Shown: in pieces, positions 7,819 to 16,310 of the stretch
How the letters are laid out: each line of letters begins with the position of its first letter
Position numbering within the stretch: position 1 is the stretch's first letter
NCBI GenBank assembly: GCA_900318535.1
Contig: ONKU01000014.1
Span: 40,113-104,112 of the forward strand
From: an uncultured Prevotellaceae bacterium
Lineage (GTDB): Bacteria > Bacteroidota > Bacteroidia > Bacteroidales > Muribaculaceae
Length of the DNA: 64,000 nt
Direction of reading: 5' to 3'
The notes under the pieces: generated by a model
What the model saw: the letters and a program-made list of their open reading frames with translations, nothing else
Databases searched by the model: none
Told to the model about the DNA's origin: nothing
Translations under genes and position numbers: made by a program

Positions 7819-8513
7819 TTCAGGATGGCATTTTCGAGGTGCTGAACCAGCGGCACCATGATTTTCTCCTCGATAAAGGTATGCTTCTTCAGATCCTCGC
7901 TCAACCGCAGGATATCATACACCACGTCTGTCACATTGTCGTCATCGACCTGAGGCGGCAGGTACTTGAAAACGATATTGAGCAGATCGTCCAGTTTGCC
8001 CTCGATGTCGCTGTGCGTGTGCACAAACTCGCCGATGCTGTAGGTCGTATCTTTCTTGCCTCCCATCAATGCCTCGATGTGGGGGAACACATCACGCTCC
8101 TCGTGGGCAAAATGCTCTACCACCTCACGCTTGTATTCCTTGAAGAAACTGATAAATACCTGCCCGATGCGGCCGTTCAGCTTCTGGGCAATGGCATCCA
8201 GGTGGCGCTCAATGTGGGGCAAGCGCTTATCGACATAGTACCTGTGGGATTTCTCCAGATAAGGTACGAGGCCAGCCATGTCGGTGCCCAGGATGGTTGC
8301 CGTCGAGGGCACGTAGTTGTTGAAAGTATAGACGTTGCAGATGAGCAGGAAGAAAGCCGTGTCCACCCCACTCTCCTCGCACACGTCGGCAATCGAGCGG
8401 TCGCCAAAGCCCAGAGAGATGCCCAGCCGTGTCAACAAGGTCAACAGCGACGGATGGGCGGTAATCAGGTCGCTCAGGCGGCTTTCACTCGAGAATAGTC
8501 GTGATTTCATCAT
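7815..8513 (-). CDS. Hemerythrin-domain protein, iron-sulfur cluster repair (RIC/ScdA-like)
   Basis: The 232-residue protein has an N-terminal helical region like the ScdA_N domain (about 1-65, lacking its usual cysteine pair) and a C-terminal HHE hemerythrin domain. Its iron ligands are visible as LPHIERHL, EHFAHEERDVFPH, VHTHSDIEGK and KKHTFIEEK. RIC proteins (YtfE, ScdA, DnrN) use a di-iron centre to repair damaged iron-sulfur clusters after nitric oxide or oxygen exposure. I chose the ATG at 8511-8513 because a clear promoter ends about 37 bp upstream and an earlier in-frame start would fall close to the transcript start. It overlaps the LuxR-type gene by 4 bp. Confidence 0.85.
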   Translation of the reverse strand: MMKSRLFSSESRLSDLITAHPSLLTLLTRLGISLGFGDRSIADVCEESGVDTAFFLLICNVYTFNNYVPSTATILGTDMAGLVPYLEKSHRYYVDKRLPHIERHLDAIAQKLNGRIGQVFISFFKEYKREVVEHFAHEERDVFPHIEALMGGKKDTTYSIGEFVHTHSDIEGKLDDLLNIVFKYLPPQVDDDNVTDVVYDILRLSEDLKKHTFIEEKIMVPLVQHLENAILK

Positions 8514-8549
8514 TACTTGGATTGCAATACTGTTTACTTTTATCGGCTG

Positions 8550-8581
8550 CAAATATAGCACATTTTAGCCAATGGAGCAAA
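8550..8581 (-). promoter_or_regulatory. Promoter of the RIC-LuxR operon: TTTG, 20 bp, TATATTTG
   Basis: On the minus strand TATATTTG lies at 8550-8557 and TTTG at 8578-8581, with 20 bp between. This is a full consensus match, giving a leader of about 30 nt to the ATG at 8513. Confidence 0.7.
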
Positions 8582-8589
8582 TCGCCCTA

Positions 8590-10344
8590 TCACTGGGGCG
8601 AAAACCGCTGCACACGATCGAAAATGAGGAGGCGGCTGATGTCCCACGCCTTGCGTTGCTGTGGGGTGAGCGCCGTGCTGTCGCCGATGACCGACATGTT
8701 GCGCGGCTGGATGGCACCAGCGACAGGATATCGCAGGATGCTGTGGCCGAGGCCCTTCCACGGATAGGCATTGGCACCCATCACGTCGAGCAGCGTGGGA
8801 TAGACATCCACCTGGCCAATAACGGCATCGTACCGCAATGTGGTGTCGCAGCCCGCAATGATCAAGGGAATGCCCCAATCGTCGGGGACCGCGTCATAGT
8901 CCGAGATTCCCATGACCCGATTACGGTAAAGCTGGGTGTGGTCGCTGACAATGGCCAGCACCGTGTTCCCTGCCAATTCATAACGATGCAAGTCGTTGAT
9001 AAACACACCGATGCAGCTGTCGGTAAGGTGCACGCAGTTAAGGTAACCTCGAGCCTCGGCATTGAGGGTGTCGCTGGCTGTAATCCATGAGGGTGGCAAC
9101 TTGCCATCGGTGTAAGGCGCATGCATAGTCATGGTAACCATTTCAAGGAAAAACGGCTGATGTAAGGACGGCAACAGGCCTCCGGCATAGTCCACGAGCG
9201 CCGCATCGTCGATATTGCCTTGACGCTTGAGTGCTACCGCCAAGTGCTCACGGTTGTAAAGGGTGTCAAAGCCGTAGGTGCGGGCCGTGACATTCTGATT
9301 CCAGTTGACGCCAGGCGTGCAGATGATCTCCCGGCAGTCATAGCCTGGCAGAGCCGCTGCCAAGGTGGGATATGGCCCGTCGCCATGATGAACCGCCACC
9401 ACGCCGTCACGCAGGGGCAGCAGGCCCGTGTTGTAGATGAAATGGGCATCGCTGGAGTGGCCATGGCTGGTCTGGAACAGGACATGCGGAGCATAAATCA
9501 CACTATCGCCGGCCACCAGGCTGTTCATGACGGGAGTCACCTCACGACCGTCCACCTGCATGCCGATGGGCCATGTGTGCAACGACTCCACAATGATGAG
9601 CACCAGATTGCGACGGCCGTCAGCCGAATAGGGATTATCGGTGTAGTTGGGGCAATCGTCAGCGAGAAAACGGTCCACCATAGCGCGTTCTTCATCGGTC
9701 ACCTTGTGGTTGTTGAACAAAGCCTGGTAGAGCGAAAACGCCCCATAAGGGATCATACCGTTTTGAGCGAAGTAGCCACGGTTGCTGAAGTTGTGCAGGA
9801 AGCGTTTCTCATAATTCTCGCCCTTGACAAGATATCCTGCTAAAGACAATAACAGACAGCCTGCCAGCGACAGCAGGAAAGGCCTGATCCGTTCACCACC
9901 CTCCCGCATGCGCCGTCCCAGCAGGCAAACAACCACCAGCAGCAAATATGGCACCAAAATGAGCAAATCCTGCCACCGCAGCAACGAGAGCGTTGTAGCT
10001 GCCAGGGTGGAATTGACGTTCTGGGTAAGAGTCAGGCTCTGCCAAGGCATCAGGTCGTCATAGGCGCGGCAATAACACACCTGCATCAGGCACCAGACGG
10101 TGAGCAAAGTCAATGGTATCCACACCAGCCAACGCCAGCGGCGTCGCAGCAGCCAATAGGGAGCCAAAAGCAGCAAAGCATTGGCCAGCGAGATGGCGAC
10201 AACGTGCCAGTTGTGAAATAACTGGCCCAAGCCGCCCAGTTGCGTGTCAAGCGCCACCATGAAGCATTGCCAGGCAACGACAAGCACGCACAACACATAA
10301 AACATTGTGCCCCAGCGCTCGATATGCCCTGATGCCCGACTCAC
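8590..10344 (-). CDS. LTA synthase / phosphoglycerol transferase-like membrane sulfatase-fold enzyme
   Basis: The 584-residue protein has about five N-terminal membrane segments (to about residue 185) and an extracytoplasmic alkaline-phosphatase/sulfatase-fold domain. Visible metal and catalytic motifs are LVLIIVESLHTWP, the nucleophile region TSHGHSSDAHF (serine where LtaS has threonine), and VSDHTQ. Gram-negative members transfer phosphoglycerol or phosphoethanolamine onto periplasmic glycans or lipid A-type acceptors, so lipoteichoic acid synthesis is not implied. The frame starts with a GTG at 10344, 2 bp after the umuD-like stop. An in-frame ATG at 10305 is an alternative that keeps the first membrane segment. 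Confidence 0.8.
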   Translation of the reverse strand: MSRASGHIERWGTMFYVLCVLVVAWQCFMVALDTQLGGLGQLFHNWHVVAISLANALLLLAPYWLLRRRWRWLVWIPLTLLTVWCLMQVCYCRAYDDLMPWQSLTLTQNVNSTLAATTLSLLRWQDLLILVPYLLLVVVCLLGRRMREGGERIRPFLLSLAGCLLLSLAGYLVKGENYEKRFLHNFSNRGYFAQNGMIPYGAFSLYQALFNNHKVTDEERAMVDRFLADDCPNYTDNPYSADGRRNLVLIIVESLHTWPIGMQVDGREVTPVMNSLVAGDSVIYAPHVLFQTSHGHSSDAHFIYNTGLLPLRDGVVAVHHGDGPYPTLAAALPGYDCREIICTPGVNWNQNVTARTYGFDTLYNREHLAVALKRQGNIDDAALVDYAGGLLPSLHQPFFLEMVTMTMHAPYTDGKLPPSWITASDTLNAEARGYLNCVHLTDSCIGVFINDLHRYELAGNTVLAIVSDHTQLYRNRVMGISDYDAVPDDWGIPLIIAGCDTTLRYDAVIGQVDVYPTLLDVMGANAYPWKGLGHSILRYPVAGAIQPRNMSVIGDSTALTPQQRKAWDISRLLIFDRVQRFSPQ

Positions 10345-10346
10345 CG

Positions 10347-10775
10347 CTACAGTCTCTTAATGATGTGGGATACGATGCCCCACACCTGGAAATTGCTGTC
10401 CTCGCTCACTTTGAGCTCGGGAAACGAGGCATTGGCAGGAGTGAGGTAGATGCCGTCGGCACGCACGCTCAGCCTTTTAACTGTGAAATCGCCATCGATG
10501 AAACACACGGCAATATTGCCGTCATGAGGATTGAGCGAACGGTCGATGATGAGCAGGTCGCCCTCGTTGATACCGGCATCCACCATCGAATCACCGATGA
10601 CACGGGCACAGAAGGTGGCCGCGGGATTGGTGATCAAGGCACGGTTCAAGTCGATGGTGTCAGCATATTCGCCCTGGGCAGGGCTAGGGAAACCCGCCTG
10701 AACACGTCCTTCAAAGAATTGCAGACCAGACATTTTCTCGCCTGGTTGCAGCTGTGATATCTTGATTTCGTCCAT
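10347..10775 (-). CDS. umuD: UmuD-like S24 self-cleaving protein
   Basis: This 142-residue protein is a UmuD/LexA-type S24 serine peptidase without the LexA DNA-binding domain. It shows the self-cleavage site at A27-G28 (RVQAGFPSP), the nucleophile S63 in GDSM, and the general base K100 in FTVKRL. RecA-stimulated cleavage normally turns UmuD into the accessory subunit of the translesion polymerase UmuC. No umuC follows: the next gene is a membrane transferase. The gene therefore either works with a UmuC encoded elsewhere or has another partner. I see no LexA box. Confidence 0.85.
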   Translation of the reverse strand: MDEIKISQLQPGEKMSGLQFFEGRVQAGFPSPAQGEYADTIDLNRALITNPAATFCARVIGDSMVDAGINEGDLLIIDRSLNPHDGNIAVCFIDGDFTVKRLSVRADGIYLTPANASFPELKVSEDSNFQVWGIVSHIIKRL

Positions 10776-10778
10776 CAG

Positions 10779-11555
10779 CTACACCTTTACAATCAGTCCG
10801 TCATAAGCCAGTTCCACACCTTGAGGCAGCAACCTCGGGGAATCGGCATGCAATCCCATGCGGTCACTCATGTGGATGAGCAACGTGCGACCCGGCTTGA
10901 CACGTTCCACGATAGCGAGTGTCTCGTCCAGGCACATGTGTGACATGTGTTCGCCCACGCGCAACGAGTTGATGACCAGCAACGGAATGCCCTTGAGACT
11001 GTCCACCACCTCGTCGTCAATGGTCTTGGCATCGGTGATATAGGCCAGCGGACCGATGCGGAAGCCCAAAATAGGCAACTTGTAGTGCATCACGGGGATG
11101 GGCTCGACACGCACACCCTCGACCAGGAACGGCGTGTCGTCATCAATGACATGGACATCAAACTGAGGCACACCCGGGTAAGGATTCTCGGCAAAACAAT
11201 AGGGAATGCGCTTGTGCAGATTCATCACCACATCGGCTCGGGCATACAGCGGCATGGGACGCTCAAAGCAATAGGCCCGCAGGTCGTCGAGTCCCGCAAC
11301 GTGGTCAAAATGGATGTGGGTCAAGAGCACCGCATCCAGGTTGTCGTCACTGGCCCGCAGCATCTGAGTGCGGAAGTCGGGGCCGCAGTCGATGAGAATT
11401 CTAGCACCCTGATAACGCACGATGGCCGACGTGCGCAAGCGTTTGTCTCGCGAATCGTCGCTCATACACACGGGACAATGGCAACGCAACATGGGCACAC
11501 CTGTCGAAGTACCCGTTCCCAGAAATTCTATTTCAAGCGTGGTAGGTTCCATCAT
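10779..11555 (-). CDS. MBL-fold hydrolase, PhnP-like
   Basis: The 258-residue metallo-beta-lactamase-fold protein has the metal motif HIHFDHVAGLDDLR and later ligands in PVMHYK, YITDAK and LIHMSDR. Near the N-terminus, LRCHCPVC resembles the structural zinc site of PhnP-type phosphodiesterases, and FLGTGTSTGVPMLRC is the typical PhnP-family opening. Family members cleave cyclic phosphodiesters; the real substrate here is unknown, and there are no phosphonate genes nearby. It overlaps the upstream lipoprotein stop by 4 bp and lies 3 bp from the umuD start. Confidence 0.8.
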   Translation of the reverse strand: MMEPTTLEIEFLGTGTSTGVPMLRCHCPVCMSDDSRDKRLRTSAIVRYQGARILIDCGPDFRTQMLRASDDNLDAVLLTHIHFDHVAGLDDLRAYCFERPMPLYARADVVMNLHKRIPYCFAENPYPGVPQFDVHVIDDDTPFLVEGVRVEPIPVMHYKLPILGFRIGPLAYITDAKTIDDEVVDSLKGIPLLVINSLRVGEHMSHMCLDETLAIVERVKPGRTLLIHMSDRMGLHADSPRLLPQGVELAYDGLIVKV

Positions 11556-12490
11556 TTCCTGAATTGACTCAGGAGCCCATCAACAAAATACAGGTAGGCT
11601 CCACCGTCGTAATACCAATATTCCCTCATTCCCGCCTGGTCGGGACGCTCGCTGATGCTCTTGGGGTTGCCAAGCGCCAATCGGCATTCATCTTTAGTCA
11701 TGCCCACGACGACTTTGCCATGAGTGATCATGTCCCAGTTGGCGTCGTTGATGGTTGGATAAGACTGCCGTGGGTCTGCCGCCGAGAAGAGTGCGTCAAA
11801 ATCCCGTCCATGCATGGTTGAAGTATTATTGTTCATCCACACCATCGCTTTCTCGCCAGTATCGGCTGCCGTGAACAACACCCGCAGGGGTAACACAGCA
11901 TTTCCAGGCAAGATGCTGTCGATGTGCACATTGATGAAGTGGCGGCCATCCTTCATCTGCTCGGTTTGGCGGTCATACCAAATTGGCGTGTGGATATAGA
12001 AATCTTTCCCAACCAACTGCTGCGCTACATGGTCCACCATATCCAAGTCGATAAGCATGGGCAAGGTGAAACCCGGACGACGGGCCTCCTCGAAATTTCC
12101 TCCACGGTAGTGATACATTTCACCGGTTTGGCTATCCTCCAAATCAATATAGATCCGGCGGCTATCGAACGTGCCGCTCGCCGCCCACCCTTGGTAAATG
12201 AGCGTGCGGCCAGCCAGATGCAGGGTATCCTTGTCATAGCCATCGGTTTCGGCAAGCATCTGCGTCACCCTGTCATCGGCCACCCAGAAGCGCTTACCGA
12301 TTTTCCATGCCGTAAGCGAGTCAATGTAGGCTTCTAGAGTCACGGCAGGCTGGCGCGAGTCAATCTGGTCCATGACCCGCCGCACGTCCTTGTCGGTCAC
12401 ATGCTCGGTCACTTCGATACCCGTGCCACAAGCCGCCAGCATCAAGCATGCCGCCACAGCAACCGCGATGTCCCGAATCATTCGCAACAT
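11552..12490 (-). CDS. Lipoprotein of unknown function with an SmpA/BamE-like C-terminal segment
   Basis: The 312-residue product has a lipoprotein signal with lipobox LMLAAC (cysteine at about 21), so it is anchored in the envelope. The body shows no recognised catalytic motif. The last 60 residues (VVVGMTKDECRLALGNPK, then YWYYDGGAYLYFVDG) follow the pattern of SmpA/OmlA-type domains, which mediate protein contacts in the outer-membrane assembly machinery. It lies 11 bp downstream of another lipoprotein gene and overlaps the MBL hydrolase gene, so it is part of the same operon. Function not assigned. Confidence 0.7.
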   Translation of the reverse strand: MLRMIRDIAVAVAACLMLAACGTGIEVTEHVTDKDVRRVMDQIDSRQPAVTLEAYIDSLTAWKIGKRFWVADDRVTQMLAETDGYDKDTLHLAGRTLIYQGWAASGTFDSRRIYIDLEDSQTGEMYHYRGGNFEEARRPGFTLPMLIDLDMVDHVAQQLVGKDFYIHTPIWYDRQTEQMKDGRHFINVHIDSILPGNAVLPLRVLFTAADTGEKAMVWMNNNTSTMHGRDFDALFSAADPRQSYPTINDANWDMITHGKVVVGMTKDECRLALGNPKSISERPDQAGMREYWYYDGGAYLYFVDGLLSQFRK

Positions 12491-12501
12491 GCGATACTGT
12501 G

Positions 12502-12915
12502 TTATTTCTTCTTCTGCTGCTCCTCGACCTTCAACAGGGAATCAATCGATGCAGTCACGGCCTGGATATCGACATCGCCGTTCATGACATCCTGCGTCAC
12601 CTCTTTGACAGCTTCTTCGCGGTCAACGCCGCTTTCCACTTTAATCTTTGTCAGGAAAGGCGTATTGCGCTGGCGCGACTCCCTGAGGGCTTCACGAAAG
12701 TCGGCAATAGCTGCCGAATCGTTCAATGCCATAATTTCTTGTTCGGCCTCACGGATTGCCTTGTCGACAGCAAGAGCAGCATCTTTGTCCTGCTTCTCTA
12801 CAGCCTGATCGAGCTGGGCAGCCATTTCCTTGCCCCTTTTGGCATAATCACTTTCGGTACATCCTACTAGAGTCAGAGCTGCAACAGCAGCTACCAGAAT
12901 AAAAAATCTTTTCAT
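12502..12915 (-). CDS. Small lipoprotein, helical, unknown function
   Basis: The 137-residue protein has the lipobox LTLVGC with the cysteine at about residue 19. The mature part is charged and predicted helical, rich in Glu, Lys, Ala and Gln, without cysteine. I recognise no family domain. It lies 11 bp upstream of the larger lipoprotein gene and 40 bp downstream of the TSCPD-protein gene. Confidence 0.7.
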   Translation of the reverse strand: MKRFFILVAAVAALTLVGCTESDYAKRGKEMAAQLDQAVEKQDKDAALAVDKAIREAEQEIMALNDSAAIADFREALRESRQRNTPFLTKIKVESGVDREEAVKEVTQDVMNGDVDIQAVTASIDSLLKVEEQQKKK

Positions 12916-12955
12916 TGTTATATTGTGTTTAATTTACTAATTATCAAATATTTAA

Positions 12956-13213
12956 CTAATCCTTCATGTCTAATGCCTGTCGCAAGCCGTTGGCCAGCTG
13001 GTCGGGGCACGAAGTGTTCTTGTAGCCGCAACGGATGCCCTGCAGCTTGGCGATGGCATCAGCAGCCTTCATGCCGCGCAACAGCACCGAAATGCCCTGC
13101 AGATTGCCATGGCAACCGCCCGTAAACTGAACGTCACGGATTACGCCTTGCTCGTCCAGTTCAAAATCAATCTGGGATGAACACGTTCCTTGGGTATAAT
13201 AAGTGTATTTCAT
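12956..13213 (-). CDS. TSCPD domain-containing protein
   Basis: The 85-residue protein consists of one TSCPD domain, with the motif itself (NTSCPDQLANGLRQAL) near the C-terminus and the domain's usual GTCSSQIDFELDE start and FTGGCHGN middle. The same domain is found at the C-terminus of some class II ribonucleotide reductases; stand-alone versions are common in Bacteroidetes and Firmicutes and have no established function. The spaced cysteines suggest metal or redox chemistry. It lies 17 bp after a Crp-like regulator gene. Confidence 0.85.
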   Translation of the reverse strand: MKYTYYTQGTCSSQIDFELDEQGVIRDVQFTGGCHGNLQGISVLLRGMKAADAIAKLQGIRCGYKNTSCPDQLANGLRQALDMKD

Positions 13214-13230
13214 TTTCTAAAATGGGTGTC

Positions 13231-13908
13231 TTACTTCCGTATCAAATCGACCAACCGCTGCTGGTCAAGGATATGCAATTCATTACTGTCATAGTCCAGG
13301 ATCTCCTCGTCTGACAGTTTGTCAAGCGAAGCGATGAGCGTCGTGCGCTGCGTGCCCAACAGGGCGCACAGGTCCTTCTGCTTGAAGCGCAACGTCACAT
13401 CGGTAGCACCCGTGATAGACAACGCATCCACCAGCATGGCCAAGCGTTCCATGATAGAGCCGTCCCTGGTGGCCAAGATGGAAGACATACTGCGCTGACT
13501 GCCTGATGACAGGTAATTCAGGATATTGAACAGGAAGACCTTATCGGCTCCAAGCATCTTGATATAGTCACTCTTGCGCAACTGCAGGATGCCGCACGAC
13601 CCGTCGGCATAAGCATGATAGGGATAGGTCGTTTCCCGGCCGAAAAGATACTCCGCAGCCAGCACATGCGGCATTGCCAAGGTCTGCAACAACGACACAC
13701 GCAGGTGGTCACAGGGAGTTTCCAGCCTGACGCGCCCCGAAACGATGAACCTCATGTGGGTGCATGGGTCACCAGCAGCAAAAATCTGCTCCCCATTACG
13801 GAACTTGAGGAAATGAAACGGCAGTTTCTCGACAAGTGCCGTGATTTTATCGGTGCTCACGCCCTGAAAGAGCGGTAACTGCATCAATTGCTGGTACATA
13901 CTGTTCAT
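13231..13908 (-). CDS. Crp/Fnr family transcriptional regulator
   Basis: The 225-residue protein has a cyclic-nucleotide-binding-fold domain (about 10-125, with FRNGEQIFAAGDPCTHMRFI and a beta-roll) and a Crp-type helix-turn-helix near the C-terminus (about 150-215, KQKDLCALLGTQRTTLIASL). There is no N-terminal cysteine cluster, so it is not an iron-sulfur FNR, and the residues that bind cAMP are not clearly kept. The ligand and regulon are unknown. It sits 22 bp downstream of hisS and upstream of the TSCPD gene. Confidence 0.85.
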   Translation of the reverse strand: MNSMYQQLMQLPLFQGVSTDKITALVEKLPFHFLKFRNGEQIFAAGDPCTHMRFIVSGRVRLETPCDHLRVSLLQTLAMPHVLAAEYLFGRETTYPYHAYADGSCGILQLRKSDYIKMLGADKVFLFNILNYLSSGSQRSMSSILATRDGSIMERLAMLVDALSITGATDVTLRFKQKDLCALLGTQRTTLIASLDKLSDEEILDYDSNELHILDQQRLVDLIRK

Positions 13909-13930
13909 AATTCCGGAAATCTGAATCGAA

Positions 13931-15295
13931 TCACTTTCCCAAATGCTCGATGACCTGTTCGACAGTCAACGACTGCTGTTCACCGGTGACCATGTTCTTG
14001 AGCGCAATCGTGCCGTTCTGCACCTCGTCTGCTCCGACTATGGCCACATAGGGAATCTGGCGGTCGTTGGCGTAATTCATCTGTTTCTTCATCTTGGCGC
14101 TGTCGGGATACAATTCTGCGCTGATGCCTGCACGGCGCAATGCCATGATGTGCTTCAACGAAGTAGCCGCCTCCAGGTCGCCAAAGTTGACGAACATCAC
14201 GCGAGCCGTTGCCATGGTGTCGGCAGGATAGAGGTCGAGAGCATTCAGTACATCATAGATGCGGTCGGCACCAAAGCTGATGCCCACACCCGACAAGCCG
14301 GGCATGCCGAATACGCCCGTCAGATTATCATAGCGTCCACCACCCGTAATGCTGCCAATGGCAACATCCAGGGCCTTGACTTCGAGAATGGTGCCCGTGT
14401 AATAGTTCAAGCCACGCGCCAGCGACACATCGAGTTCCACGTGGGCACGAGTGCCCAAGGCAGCAACCTGGGTGAGCACATAGCGCATCTCCTCGATGCC
14501 CTTCATGCCCACTTCGCTGCTTGCCAGCATTCCTGCCAGCGCGGCCAGTCGTTCCTCGTTGGTACCATCAAGTGCCAGCAAGGGCTGCAAGGTGGCAATT
14601 GCCTCATCGCTCAAGCCTTTCTCCTTCAACTCGGCATTGACGTTATCGATGCCGATCTTGTCGAGCTTGTCGATGGCGACGGTGATATCAATAATTTTGT
14701 CGGCAGCACCGATGACCTCGGCAATACCGCTCAGGATCTTGCGATTGTTCAGCTTGATGGCGACATTGATGTTGAAACGGTTGAACACCTCATCGATCAT
14801 CGTCACCAGTTCCACTTCGTTCCACAGCGAGTCGCTGCCCACGATGTCGGCATCACACTGGTAGAACTCACGGTAACGGCCCTTCTGCGGACGGTCGGCA
14901 CGCCACACAGGCTGCACCTGGTAACGCTTAAAAGGCATCTGCACGTCGTTGCGGTGCTGCACGACATAGCGTGCAAAGGGCACCGTCAAGTCGTAACGCA
15001 GACCCTTCTCGCTGATCTTGGTAGTCAAGTGCAGCGAGTCATGTGCCGCCAGCAGGTCGTCGGGGGCATCCTTGAGATAGTCACCGCTGTTCAGGATCTT
15101 GAACAACAGTTTGTCACCTTCCTCGCCATACTTGCCCATCAGTGTGGACAGGTTCTCGATAGCGGGTGTTTCAATCTGCTGGAATCCGTACAGCAGGAAG
15201 ACGTCTTTGATGGTGTTAAAAATATAGTTGCGGCGCGCCATCTCGATGGGTGAGAAGTCGCGCGTCCCCTTGGGGATAGATGGTTTTTGTGCCAT
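13931..15295 (-). CDS. hisS: Histidyl-tRNA synthetase
   Basis: HisRS is a class II synthetase that charges tRNA-His. The 454-residue length is normal for the long bacterial form. The motifs are present: [12 protein letters not shown] (motif 1), [19 protein letters not shown] (motif 2), and the histidine-binding [10 protein letters not shown] (HisA signature). A glycine-rich [12 protein letters not shown] follows, then the C-terminal anticodon-binding domain ([17 protein letters not shown]). It is 50 bp downstream of a zinc peptidase gene and is followed by the Crp-like regulator at 22 bp. Confidence 0.95.
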   Translation of the reverse strand: MAQKPSIPKGTRDFSPIEMARRNYIFNTIKDVFLLYGFQQIETPAIENLSTLMGKYGEEGDKLLFKILNSGDYLKDAPDDLLAAHDSLHLTTKISEKGLRYDLTVPFARYVVQHRNDVQMPFKRYQVQPVWRADRPQKGRYREFYQCDADIVGSDSLWNEVELVTMIDEVFNRFNINVAIKLNNRKILSGIAEVIGAADKIIDITVAIDKLDKIGIDNVNAELKEKGLSDEAIATLQPLLALDGTNEERLAALAGMLASSEVGMKGIEEMRYVLTQVAALGTRAHVELDVSLARGLNYYTGTILEVKALDVAIGSITGGGRYDNLTGVFGMPGLSGVGISFGADRIYDVLNALDLYPADTMATARVMFVNFGDLEAATSLKHIMALRRAGISAELYPDSAKMKKQMNYANDRQIPYVAIVGADEVQNGTIALKNMVTGEQQSLTVEQVIEHLGK

Positions 15296-15345
15296 TTAGA
15301 TTATTTGTTTCTAGTCTTTGGTTTCAAGTTGTTAGTTTTCATTGA
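15296..15345 (-). repeat. CTAA-family spacer upstream of hisS
   Basis: The 50-bp spacer between the zinc peptidase and hisS is made of degenerate TTAG/CTAG words (TTTCTAGTCTTTGG, TTGTTAGTTTT). It resembles the tandem repeats at 5602-5640 and 46374-46414. Confidence 0.5.
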
Positions 15346-16026
15346 TCAGCGACGGCGGCCTCCTAAGAAAATGGCAGCGTAATATAATAATGTAGCGAGT
15401 GAACCGATGGCTGCTACCACATAGGTATAGGCAGCGGCATGCAAGGCGTCCTTGGCATAGCCCAACTGCTCACCGCCAACGATTCCCGAGCCCTCGAGCC
15501 ACTTGATGGCACGACGGCTGGCATCCACCTCGACAGGCAGCGTCACAAAGCTGAATGCAACCGTTGCAGCAAACATGGCAAGTGCAATATACAAGGGCAA
15601 TGCGGTCATTTCATACACGGCAATGCCGGCAAGCAGCAGCCACTGCACCGTTTTGGAAGCAAACGACACGATAGGAACCATCTTGGTGCGCAACTGCAGC
15701 ATGCTGTAGCCCACCTTATGCTGAACGGCATGGCCGCACTCGTGAGCAGCCACTGCGGCAGCAGCGATGCTGTTGGTGCCATAGACGGGCTCACTCAGGT
15801 TCACCGTCCTGTTGGCAGGGTTGAAGTGGTCGGTCAACTGACCGCTCACACTGGTCACCTGCACGTCGCCGCAGCCGTTCTGCTGCAGCATCGCGATGGC
15901 AACGTCACGTCCAGCCATGGGCACGCCCAATGGAACTTTACTATACTTCGCAAACTTTGACTTGAGGGAGTTCTGAACAATCAAGCTCAGGATAAAAATA
16001 CCTCCCATTAAAATATACACAAACAT
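15346..16026 (-). CDS. Membrane zinc metallopeptidase (YugP/Zn_peptidase_2 family)
   Basis: The 226-residue protein has an N-terminal membrane segment, the zinc motif HECGH (H95, E96, H99) in AAVAAHECGHAVQHKVGY, and two or three membrane segments after it. This is the arrangement of the neutral zinc metallopeptidase family that includes B. subtilis YugP. The natural substrate is unknown; membrane or envelope protein turnover is likely. The gene is the first of a minus-strand run continuing through hisS. A -7 box TACCTTTG lies about 120 bp upstream. Confidence 0.85.
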   Translation of the reverse strand: MFVYILMGGIFILSLIVQNSLKSKFAKYSKVPLGVPMAGRDVAIAMLQQNGCGDVQVTSVSGQLTDHFNPANRTVNLSEPVYGTNSIAAAAVAAHECGHAVQHKVGYSMLQLRTKMVPIVSFASKTVQWLLLAGIAVYEMTALPLYIALAMFAATVAFSFVTLPVEVDASRRAIKWLEGSGIVGGEQLGYAKDALHAAAYTYVVAAIGSLATLLYYAAIFLGGRRR

Positions 16027-16147
16027 GCTGTAAGTATTTAGTTGTTAGTTTTTTTAGTTGTCAGACGCTTAAAAACATTTTTTTGCTGGCAGCGACCAGT
16101 TTGGCACGAAAATTGTAGCAAAAGGCGCTGGACCAGATTACGCACCG

Positions 16148-16155
16148 CAAAGGTA
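16148..16155 (-). promoter_or_regulatory. Bacteroidetes -7 box (TACCTTTG) upstream of the zinc peptidase-hisS run
   Basis: The minus-strand bases read TACCTTTG. TTTG words exist at 16170-16173 and 16180-16183 but at spacings of 14 and 24 bp, so the -33 element is not clear. The implied leader is about 115 nt and contains TTAG-rich sequence. Confidence 0.5.
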
Positions 16156-16227
16156 AAGTTTTTTGGTCGCAAAACCGCCCAAAAGGACAATAAAAGTGCT
16201 AAAAAATGAAAATTGGGAGCAAAAAAA

Positions 16228-16258
16228 TTTGCCAATTCAAAAATAGCCGTTACATTTG
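16228..16258 (+). promoter_or_regulatory. Promoter of the Ala-rich lipoprotein: TTTG, 19 bp, TACATTTG
   Basis: TTTG at 16228-16231 and TACATTTG at 16251-16258 with exactly 19 bp between them is a full Bacteroidetes consensus promoter. It starts transcription about 45 nt before the ATG at 16311. Confidence 0.75.
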
Positions 16259-16310
16259 CGGCGTTGATTCGTTTTATTATTAATCATTTATTTATTTAAG
16301 TTGTTTTATT

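Noticed and set aside
8590-10344. Lipoteichoic acid synthesis in this organism
   Set aside because: The enzyme fold is shared with Gram-negative phosphoglycerol and phosphoethanolamine transferases, and the rest of the window is clearly Gram-negative (tamB, Mla, LptF/G).
13943-15253. 436-codon open frame antisense to hisS
   Set aside because: Shadow of a clear synthetase gene.
16038-16235. 65-codon frame upstream of the zinc peptidase
   Set aside because: Covers the promoter and TTAG-rich leader and has no supporting motif.
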